Shown here: one piece after another, positions 17,568 to 26,000 of the stretch
Numbering within the stretch: position 1 is the first letter of the stretch
How the letters are laid out: the number at the start of each line of letters is the position of its first letter
From: Christensenella intestinihominis
GTDB lineage: Bacteria > Bacillota > Clostridia > Christensenellales > Christensenellaceae
NCBI RefSeq assembly: GCF_001678845.1
Contig: NZ_MAIQ01000009.1
Location: 55,339 to 119,338 of the forward strand
Reading direction: 5' to 3'
DNA length: 64,000 nt
Position numbers and translations under genes: made by a program
The notes under the pieces: generated by a model
What the model was told of the DNA's origin: nothing
What the model saw: only the letters and a program-made list of their open reading frames with translations
The model's database searches: none

Positions 17568-17927
17568 TCATTGTAAATTTGACGAAGTTGTTTTGACAAT
17601 GGATGTGAGCATTTTCAAAAGCTCAGTACAATCATCAAGAATAGACCGGGATTCTTTTTCTGTTAGGATTTCTGTAGCGGTCAATAGGCGAAGCCAGTAT
17701 TGCGTTTCACCGGCTTCTTTGAGCGCAATGTTCATTTTGGAAAGAAAATCCCGTTTGCTTTGGCCGTTCAGGGCTTCCTGAATGTTTGCCCCGATGCTCG
17801 TTCCGGAGCGAAGGAGTTGTTTGAAAAGAACATACTCTTTTTTGTTGTTGCAAATATATTGATACAGCTTCACGATACGGACGGCAAAAGAAAAACTCTT
17901 TTCGGCAACAATACTTTGATTATCCAT
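17568..17927 (-). CDS. Four-helix-bundle (S23/IVP family) protein
   Basis: This 119-residue helical protein has features of the four-helix-bundle family first seen in 23S rRNA intervening sequences: FAVRIVKLYQYI, then LLRSGTSIGANIQEA, then ALKEAGETQYWLRLL. Its role is unknown. It is transcribed against the surrounding transfer genes and is flanked by short AGTGGATAGTGAATAGTGG-like repeats on the left and an inverted counterpart near 17950-17985 on the right. This suggests it moved in as a unit. Its insertion provides the stop codon of the upstream hydrolase gene. Confidence 0.8.
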   Translation of the reverse strand: MDNQSIVAEKSFSFAVRIVKLYQYICNNKKEYVLFKQLLRSGTSIGANIQEALNGQSKRDFLSKMNIALKEAGETQYWLRLLTATEILTEKESRSILDDCTELLKMLTSIVKTTSSNLQ

Positions 17928-18002
17928 ACATACACCTGCTTTCCAGTCAACTATACACTATCCATTTTTAACTATCAACTAATTGAAGAAGGAGGAAATG
18001 GA

Positions 18003-18245
18003 TTGAACGCAAAGATACAGCGCGTAATGAAAGAAATGGAGAAAACAAGGGACAAGATCGGCGTTTTGCAGGCGCGGCTCCGGGATTTGGAAAAACAGAA
18101 AACTGAGCTTGAGAATACCGAGATCATCAGCGCGGTGCGCGGCATGGATATTTCCCTGACCGAGCTTGCAGATATGCTGAAAGCTGCTTCGGGCCAAGTT
18201 GGCCCGAACATGACCGTACAAAAAAAGGAGGACAACGAGGAATGA
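18003..18245 (+). CDS. DUF4315-family small coiled-coil protein
   Basis: This 80-residue protein is mostly one coiled coil (KIQRVMKEMEKTRDKIGVLQARLRDLEKQK), followed by EIISAVRGMDISLTELADML. This pattern is typical of DUF4315 in Clostridia conjugative elements. The TTG start follows GAAGGAGGAAATGGA; the long upstream frame only reads the complement of the four-helix gene. A dispersed palindrome lies inside the coding sequence (18187-18208) and encodes the near-terminal S-G-Q-V-G-P-N. It overlaps the next gene by ATGA. Confidence 0.82.
   Translation: MNAKIQRVMKEMEKTRDKIGVLQARLRDLEKQKTELENTEIISAVRGMDISLTELADMLKAASGQVGPNMTVQKKEDNEE
18187..18208. repeat. Dispersed palindrome, copy 7
   Basis: This copy with centre CCAAGTTGG lies inside the DUF4315 coding sequence. 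The last arm base pair has been lost. Confidence 0.9.
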
Positions 18246-18988
18246 AGAAATTGCGAGTGGCGGCCATTTGCGCCGCCTTTGCTTTATCTATGAGCATATT
18301 TTCCACCGTTGCGTTTGCAGTGGAAGAGCCGAAGGAACCCCATACTCCGGCCATCGCGGCCACGGAAAGCGCGATCCCGGAGGAACAGGAATCCACGGAC
18401 ACGCCTGACAACGTGGAAGCTGCGAAAATACCGGAAAGCGGTATGACGACGCCACCAGCCGGAACGGGAACGGTGATCGAGACCGCGACGGAGGAGGACG
18501 GGCGCGAGTTTTATACCATTACAACGCCGGAAAACAATGTCTTTTATCTCGTCATAGACCGCTCCCGCCAAACGGAGAATGTATATTTCCTCGATACGGT
18601 CACGGAAAAAGACCTGCTTGCGCTCGCTGAAAAGGCAGGCGAAAGCATAACGGGAACGGAAGTCCAAACGCCGGAAGCGGAAACGCAGCCGCCCACCTCG
18701 CAGGAAACACAGGCGGAACAGGAACCCACGGAGGAGCAAAGCGGCGTCCCTGTCAACCTGATCGTTGTACTTGCAGCCGCAGCGGCCTTTGGCGCAGGCG
18801 CATGGTATTTCAAGGTGTACCGCAAACGCAGGGAGGCGGCGGAAACGCGGGACGAATACGAAGCGGAAAGCGTGCCGGAGCAGGAGCCGTATGAACAGGA
18901 TGATGACGAATACGGAGAAGAACCGGACGACGCCCCGCCGTGGGACGAGGACGAAACGGACAGCGAAGATGAGGAGGAAAACGAATGA
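18242..18988 (+). CDS. DUF4366-family membrane-anchored protein
   Basis: This 248-residue exported protein has a signal peptide (residues 1-28, ending VAFA), a Pro/Glu/Thr-rich stretch and a globular part with GTVIETATEEDGREFYTITTPENNVFYLVIDRSRQ. One membrane segment near 175-193 (VPVNLIVVLAAAAAFGAGAWYF) and a strongly acidic tail complete it. This architecture is typical of DUF4366 proteins in these elements. The function is unknown; it may be part of the transfer channel envelope. The start overlaps the DUF4315 stop codon. Confidence 0.85.
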   Translation: MKKLRVAAICAAFALSMSIFSTVAFAVEEPKEPHTPAIAATESAIPEEQESTDTPDNVEAAKIPESGMTTPPAGTGTVIETATEEDGREFYTITTPENNVFYLVIDRSRQTENVYFLDTVTEKDLLALAEKAGESITGTEVQTPEAETQPPTSQETQAEQEPTEEQSGVPVNLIVVLAAAAAFGAGAWYFKVYRKRREAAETRDEYEAESVPEQEPYEQDDDEYGEEPDDAPPWDEDETDSEDEEENE

Positions 18989-19134
18989 ATTTCACGGACA
19001 GCCCCTATGAAAAAATGATGAAACAGGTACCGCGTCCCCCGCGTTCCGCACATATTAAGAAAAAGCAGCCGTCAGACCGCCGGAACAGGCGGCGAAAATC
19101 TGCCACGCCGACCGAAAGACCGGACAATGGATAG
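18985..19134 (+). CDS. Small basic protein between DUF4366 and the cysteine-rich gene
   Basis: This is a 49-residue open frame (MNFTDSPYEKMMKQVPRPP...) with a basic Lys/Arg-rich second half. It starts in an ATGA overlap with the upstream gene and overlaps the next start by eight bases, so its place in a tightly coupled operon supports that it is translated. I do not recognise it beyond its place in this conserved gene order. Confidence 0.6.
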   Translation: MNFTDSPYEKMMKQVPRPPRSAHIKKKQPSDRRNRRRKSATPTERPDNG

Positions 19135-19486
19135 CCGCGAATTGACACGCTGGGAACGGGCGGTGATCCGCACGCTTGTGGTACGCGAGTGCGCCAACTA
19201 TGATCGGGAGGACGGCTGTATCCCGCTTGCCTCCGACTGTTATATGTTCCATAAATGGTGGACGGGCTCGTACTGCCTGTATTTTGTACGCGCCGTCCTG
19301 CCGCTGGATCCCGCGCTCATGGTTTCATTGCTTGCCAATACGGAAGTGTCCCCGCGCACCTGTGGGATATGCGGACAGGAATTTGCCGGACATGGCAGGC
19401 AGAGGTATTGTTCACCGCGCTGTGCCAAAGCGGCGCAGCGCAGGATGCAACGGGAATATATGCGGAAAAGACGGGATAAATGTTGA
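19127..19486 (+). CDS. Cysteine-rich VLP-domain protein
   Basis: This is a 119-residue protein. The C-terminal part CGICGQEFAGHGRQRYCSPRC is a four-cysteine zinc-ribbon-like module, followed by a basic helix (AAQRRMQREYMRKRRDKC). The N-terminal part contains CIPLASDCYMF. This matches the cysteine-rich VLP family of mobile elements, and a nucleic-acid-binding role is plausible. It overlaps the small upstream gene. Confidence 0.75.
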   Translation: MDSRELTRWERAVIRTLVVRECANYDREDGCIPLASDCYMFHKWWTGSYCLYFVRAVLPLDPALMVSLLANTEVSPRTCGICGQEFAGHGRQRYCSPRCAKAAQRRMQREYMRKRRDKC

Positions 19487-19561
19487 AAAATACCAATGGA
19501 AAAACCGCATAACAACGGGCGTTTCAGGGCGCGAAACGATGCAGACAATATAACGGTATGG

Positions 19562-19589
19562 CCTGCCCCTGTTTTGGGCAGGTGTTTTT
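19562..19589 (+). terminator. Intrinsic terminator after the cysteine-rich gene
   Basis: CCTGCCC (19562-19568) pairs with GGGCAGG (19576-19582), followed by TGTTTTT. Confidence 0.75.
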
Positions 19590-19600
19590 CAACACCGGGT

Positions 19601-19627
19601 CACTTCGGGCCATGTCGACCCGAAGTG
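19601..19627. repeat. Dispersed palindrome, copy 8 (degenerate centre)
   Basis: The outer arms CACTTCGGG and CCCGAAGTG are intact. The inner right part reads TCGACC instead of TTGGCC, so this copy has decayed by substitution. Confidence 0.8.
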
Positions 19628-19661
19628 ATAGGTATATACAAAACTTACGGAGGACACGACA

Positions 19662-20621
19662 ATGAAATATTATCCAATCGATGAAGAAGCCGCACGCCGG
19701 GCAAAGCAGGCGAACAGTTTTTATGATTACACACCGGGCTCGGCAACGGCTGAATACCGGGCAATGGTAGAGGAAGCGGCAACCCTTGCGGAGCGGCAGA
19801 AGCAGCGCGTCGATCTCATGCACCACGAAAAAATAGACCGCCTTTTAGACAGGTATGCCCGCAAGCTGGCGGAGAATTTCAATGAACGCAGCGCCATAGA
19901 CGCGCGCGTCCCCTCGATCCTGATTGCGGGCGGATCGAATTTTCCCGTACGGCAAAGGGAAAAGCAAAATATGGCCCGCGACAGAAATATGGGCGAATAT
20001 ATGGAGATTCAAGGAATATTAGAAAAGATACGGTCTACCGGCATGGGCGGGATCAGCGCAGACGACAGACAAGCCGTGGAAAAGCTGAAAAAGAAGCTGG
20101 ACGATATGCAACAGACGCAGCTTTTGATGAAATCCGTCAACGCATATTACCGCAAGCATAAGACGCTGGACGGCTGCCCCCATTTGGAAGCGGAACAGAT
20201 CGGCAACTTAAAAACGTCTATGGCAAACGACTGGAGGAAAGAACCCGTCCCATACCCGGCGTATCTCCTTTCCAATAACAACCAGAATATGCGGCGGGTG
20301 CGCCAACGGATCGAGGAGCTTCAAAACAGGCCGGACTTTACCGGATGGGCTTTCGCGGGAGGCCGTGCCGAGGCAAATATAGAGGAAAACCGCCTGCAAC
20401 TGTTCTTTGACGAAAAGCCCACCGACGACCAGAGAAAGGAACTGAAACAAAACGGTTTCAAATGGGCTCCCAGTCAGGGTGCGTGGCAGCGACAGCTTAC
20501 GAGAAACGCCATTTATGCCGCAGGGCGTATCGAGTGCATCCGTCCCGAAAGCGGACATAAGCCGTATGAGCTTCAGCCGTATGTGCAAAAAGCGGCAAAG
20601 GAACCACAGCCGGAACGGTAG
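19662..20621 (+). CDS. DUF3560-like mobile-element protein
   Basis: This 319-residue soluble protein has a helical N-terminal part. The C-terminal module reads GWAFAGGRAEANIEENRLQLFFDEKPTDDQRKELKQNGFKWAPSQGAWQRQLTRNAIYAAG when its parts are taken in order (residues about 222-285). The latter is found in DUF3560-type and related proteins of plasmids and conjugative elements. A role in DNA metabolism or antirestriction has been suggested for such neighbours, but none can be shown here. It is preceded by GGAGGACACGACA. Confidence 0.65.
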   Translation: MKYYPIDEEAARRAKQANSFYDYTPGSATAEYRAMVEEAATLAERQKQRVDLMHHEKIDRLLDRYARKLAENFNERSAIDARVPSILIAGGSNFPVRQREKQNMARDRNMGEYMEIQGILEKIRSTGMGGISADDRQAVEKLKKKLDDMQQTQLLMKSVNAYYRKHKTLDGCPHLEAEQIGNLKTSMANDWRKEPVPYPAYLLSNNNQNMRRVRQRIEELQNRPDFTGWAFAGGRAEANIEENRLQLFFDEKPTDDQRKELKQNGFKWAPSQGAWQRQLTRNAIYAAGRIECIRPESGHKPYELQPYVQKAAKEPQPER

Positions 20622-20713
20622 CGGGACAAGATCGGTGCGGCGGCGACAACATGGATTACAGGGTGTGTGAGCGGTACAATAGTATCAGGAAAAGCAAAAG
20701 GAGAGATATATCC

Positions 20714-21292
20714 ATGAACCAAAAGAAGATCATCATAACCGCCGCATCGTCCGTCCTGCTCGGCGCGCTGCTCTTTACAGGATGCTTTGCGCCGGACACG
20801 GCAAAACGGCAGCCACAGGAAATGGCAAGCGTGGAAACGGTGGAAACAGCCGCACTGCCGTCTGTAAAGCCGTCCGCGCTCCCCTCCGTTTCGCCTGCTG
20901 AAAACGGGGTTCCAGCAAAGGAAGCGGAAGCAGTGGAAACGCCAAAGCCGTCCGGGACACGGCAGCCGCAGGATAAAGACGAAAACAAGGCGCAGGAAAA
21001 CTCCGGTCATGTGGAAACACGCATTGAAAGCAATGTGCCGCAGGAATTAGGCGCGGAGCCGGTTCAACCGGAACAAGCGCAGGAACAGGTCTCCGCACCT
21101 ACATCCGCAGAGGCTCCGGCTCCAACGCCTGCGCCAACCCCGGAACCAACGCCCGTTCCCACTCCGCAGTCAACGCCGCCGCCCGGCGCGAAATGTAATG
21201 TGTGCGGCGAGATGGTGCCGGACAGCGAGCTTTACGAACACATGAAATACCATGCGCTGCACGACGGCGGCGGAGGCTGGAGTACCGAATAA
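20714..21292 (+). CDS. Lipoprotein with Pro-rich linker and C2H2-like tail
   Basis: This is a 192-residue lipoprotein. The signal peptide ends in the lipobox LFTGC. A long Pro/Thr/Glu-rich extracellular linker follows (including repeated PTPxP units), and the last 40 residues contain CNVCGEMVPDSELYEHMKYH, a two-Cys/two-His arrangement that could bind zinc. The function is unknown. The chosen ATG follows AAAAGGAGAGATATATCC. A terminator follows at 21311. Confidence 0.75.
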   Translation: MNQKKIIITAASSVLLGALLFTGCFAPDTAKRQPQEMASVETVETAALPSVKPSALPSVSPAENGVPAKEAEAVETPKPSGTRQPQDKDENKAQENSGHVETRIESNVPQELGAEPVQPEQAQEQVSAPTSAEAPAPTPAPTPEPTPVPTPQSTPPPGAKCNVCGEMVPDSELYEHMKYHALHDGGGGWSTE

Positions 21293-21310
21293 CCCCATAC
21301 TATATTCTAT

Positions 21311-21343
21311 GAGGGACTTGCTGAAAAAGCAGGTCTCTTTTTT
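21311..21343 (+). terminator. Intrinsic terminator after the lipoprotein gene
   Basis: GAGGGACTTGCT pairs with AGCAGGTCTC, with one bulge and one G-T pair, followed by TTTTTT. Confidence 0.6.
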
Positions 21344-21495
21344 GTACCCTGTTTCCCAAAATACAAGCCTGCAAATAAAAAGTCAAGAACTTTTTTACGG
21401 TAATGGAAATATAAGAAATACAGGTGAAAAGCGTACAACAATAAGACCATGACGTAAAGGTTTGCAGCATGTCTAAGATGAAGGGAGCGATTTAG

Positions 21496-22713
21496 TTATG
21501 AATCATCGCCACTGCGGGGCGTGTTCAGGTATTCCTTGACACGCCCGTAGTATATACGCAGGAACTTGTTAGCGCCTGCTGTCATGTAGACATAGTATGG
21601 CTTGCCCTCGGCACGCTTCTTGTCCAGAAATTGGAATACAGGCTCATCAGGTGGTTTGTTTTTGATGAGGCAATCCATGACGTTGAACAATGTCTTGCGC
21701 AAAGGCGCACAGCCCCGCTTGGTGATAGAAGTGCTTTTAGCCTCCTTTTGGCCTGACTGGGTAGGGCTTGGGTCTACGCCAGCAAAGGCGCTTAAAGCCT
21801 GCTTGTTCTTAAAGCGGCGCACGTCGCCGATTTCAGCAATAAGTTGTGCGGCCGTGGTGTCTCCGGCGCCATACATGGCCGCTACTGCCGGATACTCGGG
21901 CAGTGACTGTGCCAGGGATCGCATCTCGGAGCGTAAAGCCTCGACGGTTCTGGAAATAGCGTTGAGCTGCATGATGGCCTCTGTAACCAAAAGCTTTATG
22001 TGGTTGTCCTTTGGCAGGGTTGGAACCTGCTCACTGGCCACAGCATAAATTTCAGCAGCCTTACGAGGTGAGAAACAGTACCTATGCCGTTTGCACCATT
22101 TGCGGTAGCACTGGGTAAAGGCTTTCTCGTTGACACCGCAGACGCAATCGCAGTGCCAGAACTTTGTGGCAAAGTCCACCCATTTCTGGCTGCCGTCATC
22201 ACGGGCAGGACTGGTAAAAAGTGTATAAACTTTTGGGAATGTCTGGTCGAGCAATGCAATAAGATTGTTCTTAAAAGTGGTTTTGTTCTTCAAGTAGAGA
22301 TGGTATTGCCGGCAGACAAGCAACAGTTTTTGCCTGATGGTATCCATAAGGGTATACTCCCGCAATTCGGCCCAGTTGTCAAGGCCGTATCTGGCGATTT
22401 TTACAGCGTCGGCTTTGTCGGTTTTGACCTTGCGGACAGAGTTGTTGCCATACTGGTTGATGAGTAACGGATTAACAACGCTGACAAAGATTCCCGCTTG
22501 ATGGAGCGCCTTAGCGACAGGTTCATAATACCGTCCCGTGTACTCCATGATAACCCGAACCTCACCCTCCAGACTTTTCAGGGAGTCTGCCAACTCACTG
22601 AGTTCACTGGCGGTGTGGGAAATTGAATAAGGCAGGGTCACGACTTCGCCCAGGGGCCGCAATACAGCAACCATGCTTTTGCCTTTGGATACGTCAATAC
22701 CGACTGCGTTCAT
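21496..22713 (-). CDS. IS110-family transposase
   Basis: This 405-residue DEDD recombinase starts MNAVGIDVSKGKSMVAVL (first catalytic Asp). It continues with MEYTGRYYEPVAKALHQAG and KTDKADAVKIARYGL (further acidic residues). The C-terminal transposase_20 domain reads YGAGDTTAAQLIAEIGDVRRFKNKQALSAFAGVDPSPTQSGQ and ends with the serine-bearing KSTSITKRGCAPLRKTLF. The start at 22713 is chosen because TTTCGGAGGTACACATT precedes it. The full length suggests an active element. Confidence 0.92.
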   Translation of the reverse strand: MNAVGIDVSKGKSMVAVLRPLGEVVTLPYSISHTASELSELADSLKSLEGEVRVIMEYTGRYYEPVAKALHQAGIFVSVVNPLLINQYGNNSVRKVKTDKADAVKIARYGLDNWAELREYTLMDTIRQKLLLVCRQYHLYLKNKTTFKNNLIALLDQTFPKVYTLFTSPARDDGSQKWVDFATKFWHCDCVCGVNEKAFTQCYRKWCKRHRYCFSPRKAAEIYAVASEQVPTLPKDNHIKLLVTEAIMQLNAISRTVEALRSEMRSLAQSLPEYPAVAAMYGAGDTTAAQLIAEIGDVRRFKNKQALSAFAGVDPSPTQSGQKEAKSTSITKRGCAPLRKTLFNVMDCLIKNKPPDEPVFQFLDKKRAEGKPYYVYMTAGANKFLRIYYGRVKEYLNTPRSGDDS

Positions 22714-22985
22714 AATGTGTACCTCCGAAAGATTGATATGCAACTGGCAATACATCCTTTACTCACTGCCGATTCAATCTACTGAGTGACACGAACGCTC
22801 CCTAAGAGGTAGTTCAACCTGCTTCAATCGAACGCTGCGAATGAGAGGATGGCTGACTGACTTGTTTACGGACGTAGTTAGTCCTGGGAGGATTCCGTCA
22901 GACCAATTACCTCAACATTCTAACAGCTTAGGCAACAAGATGGTAAAGGACACGGCTGGAGTGCCGTATCTAATACCAAATATTA
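22714..22985 (-). ncRNA. Candidate IS110 bridge RNA region
   Basis: In the IS110 group the non-coding end upstream of the transposase encodes a bridge RNA with two guide loops (established knowledge). Here about 270 bases upstream of the transposase start are non-coding. They contain several hairpins: ACGGC/GCCGT at 22952-22967, GGAC/GTCC at 22871-22884, and an outer ACGGA/TCCGT pair around the latter. I did not derive the guide loops because the ends of the element are not fixed. Confidence 0.4.
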
Positions 22986-23005
22986 TTGTAGTAGGAGGAA
23001 TTTTT

Positions 23006-26000
23006 ATGAAAAAGCGATTAAAAACAATGACCTGCCTGCTTCTGGCGGTCATCCTGTGTGTTTCCGTACTGCCATTCCCGGTAATGGCGGCGAACGCGCA
23101 GGCGCAGGCAAACCCGGAAGAAACGGCGGCCCCCGCGCCGTCCGCATCCCGGCAGCCGGAGCAGGATATACAGGAAACGCCTGTGCCAAGCGCGGAACCT
23201 GTTACAACCACAACGTCGGAGCCAACGCCCACCCCTGCGGCAGAGCCAGTACCCACGGTGGAACCAACGCCGGAGAGCTTCGGGCCAACTTGGCCCGAAG
23301 CTGCAGTGATTCCAGCCGTGGAAGCCGAACCTGTTAAGACCGTGGAGCGCCCTTTGGTACAGGTTATATACCATTACTATGACGATACCCAAAACAGTGT
23401 GGACAGTATTGCGGATTACGCGGTTACGTCCACCCACGCATATTACACCCTCGCGCAGACGTCAGACGCGGGGCTTGCCATACCCGCCAACCATTATCCG
23501 GGCAGAGTACCCGTCTATACGGACGCCCTGCATTTCCGCGTTCTCTGCGGCGAGACAGATATTACCGCCCTTGCGTCGTATGACGCGGAAACGGGAATCG
23601 TAACGTTGCCGCAGGAATATATGGGACATGAGCTTACGGTGGAATGGTATTGCCCGCAGTCCGAAGCCGTGGAGCTTCCGGTCAGGATAACAATGAGCAT
23701 GTACCGAAACGGCGCGTTTTCCACGGAAACAAAAAAGCTAAATGTCGCTTCCAACGCGGGCGGGATCAGCATACCGTTTACAGAATCAATCGGGCTGGTC
23801 GTATCGCAGAACGGTATTGACCTTGACGAAAGCCTGTACCGTTTGGACGACGGGAAGCTGCATATTTCCGCACCCGCGCTCGGCGGGGATATTTCCGTTA
23901 CGGCATATATCCCGGCTATGCGTGCCATGCGCGCGGCAAAAGGAAATACCGCGCAGGTCGTCCATACGCGAAGCGCGGAGCAGATATATTACGGATATTA
24001 TACGTCGTACTATACGGCGAACGGCAACACGGCGTTCTGCCTCGATCCCACGGTAAGCGGGCTCAACGCGGGAACATACGATGTGAGCGCATGGCTCACA
24101 CGCGGTACGGACGATCTACTCATCAAGATGGCATATTACCTGTATGGTGGGCCGGGTTACGATAGCGTCAAGCATAACCTGTTCGGTGAACCCGACTCGA
24201 TGGAAGCCTATGGCCTGTGCCACGCGACGGCTTCGTATGTGTACCTGAATGACGAGGGAGCGTTCAAAGGACTGTCGGCGCAGGTGATTAAGCACTTGAA
24301 ACAGGTTGTTGCGGCCATAAACGAACAGCCCATACCCCCGGAGGGATTTGAGGTATTCCTATATAACGTGGGCTCCGGCACGAACCAGCCCCTGATGTCG
24401 TGGGAATATACCCCAACGGGAAGCGTGGAGGTACGGAAAGTGTCCGGCGATCCCGCCAAGACGGACGGCAATCCCTGTTATTCCCTTGCGGGCGCGGTGT
24501 TCGGCGTGTATACCGGGAATGGCGAAAAGCTTGGCAGCATTACCACGGACGAAAGCGGCAAAGGCCGGCTGGACGGGATCGCGGTGGGACAAAACGGATT
24601 GTACCTGTTGGAGGAAGCCGCGCCCAAAGGCTATGCCAAGCATACGGAAAAAATCCCGTTTGAGATCGTTTCCGGCCAGACAGCGGCGGTAACGGTTACA
24701 AACCACCCGCAGGGCGATCCGGTCACGATCCTGCTCAAAAAACAGGACGGCGATACTGCGTCAAATACTCCGCAGGGTAGCGCGGATTTGAGCGGCGCGC
24801 AGTTTACCATTCAGTATTACAAGGGATCGTACCAAACGGCGGACGAGCTCAAAGGCAAAACCCCAGATCGTACATGGATTGTGGAAACGGATAGGGACGG
24901 CTACGCAATCTTGCTCCCGAAAAGCCTTATACCGGGCAGCGATCCCCTGTATTATGCGAGTAACGGGACGACGCCCACGATCCCGCTTGGAACGGTGGCG
25001 ATCCGTGAATCCAAAAGCCCGGAGGGATATTTGAAAAATGATACCGTATTCATTCGGCAAATCACCGCAGATGGCGCGATGGAAGCGGTCAACACCTACA
25101 ATATGCCTATTGTGCCGGAGGGGGTGATCCGGGGCGGCGTATATATAGAGAAGTGGGACGCAGAGTTAGACGAAAACAAGGCGCAGGGCGGCGGTTCCCT
25201 CGATGTAACGGTGGAGATCGCCAACATCGGCAAACATCCGGTATTGGTAGGCGGCAAGGAATACGCACCGGGCGAAGTGGTCTATACCATGACGCTGGAC
25301 AGTGAGGGGCGCGGCTCCACGCCGGACGCATACTACCTGCCTTACTCTACTTACGAGGTGCGGGAAACCGCTGTTTCGGAGGGCTATCTTGCAACGGGCG
25401 TTTTGACGCGCATTTTTACCATACGCAGGCACGGCGAAATGGTGAGGCTCGATACCACGGACATGGCGCTCAAAAACAATCCCATTCGCGGTGATCTCCG
25501 GGGCGTGAAAATCTCGGACAGCGACGGGAACCGCATGGCAGGGATCCCGTTTGAGATACGCTCCCTCACGACCGGCGAGGCCCATATCATAGTTACCGAC
25601 AAAAACGGAGAGTTGAATACATCATCGTCATGGAACCCGCACAGCCAGAATACCAACCGAGGCGAAACTGACCGGGACGGGATTTGGTTTGGCAGCATGA
25701 ACGCGCTGGATGATTCTTTAGGGGCTTTGCTGTATGACGATTACCGGCTCACAGAGCTGCCCTGCGAGGCAAACGCGGACAGGGAGCTTTTGTCATTCGA
25801 CGTGTCCATCTACCGCTACAATACCACAGTGGATTTAGGGACGCTCACCAACGATTATGTGCAAAAGCCGGAGATATTCACAACAGCCCGCGATAAGGCG
25901 ATGGATTTGGGCAGCGCGTATGTTTCCAAAGAAACCGTGATCCTCGATACGGTATATTATTCCGGCCTCACGCCGGGACGGGAATATCTTGCAAAAGGGA

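Larger units (their letters stand above)
21430..22990 (-). mobile_element. IS110-family insertion sequence (ends approximate)
   Basis: A complete IS110-type transposase with a non-coding leader of about 280 bases is inserted between the lipoprotein and the VaFE surface protein genes, against the direction of the operon. IS110 elements lack long terminal repeats, so the ends cannot be placed exactly without comparison to an empty site. Confidence 0.75.

Noticed and set aside
17700..18002. Upstream extension of the DUF4315 frame
   Set aside because: It is only the complement of the four-helix-bundle gene; the TTG at 18003 has a strong binding site.
22841..23005. 55-codon N-terminal extension of the VaFE surface protein
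   Set aside because: It lies in the IS110 leader; the signal peptide and GGAGG site show that translation begins at 23006.
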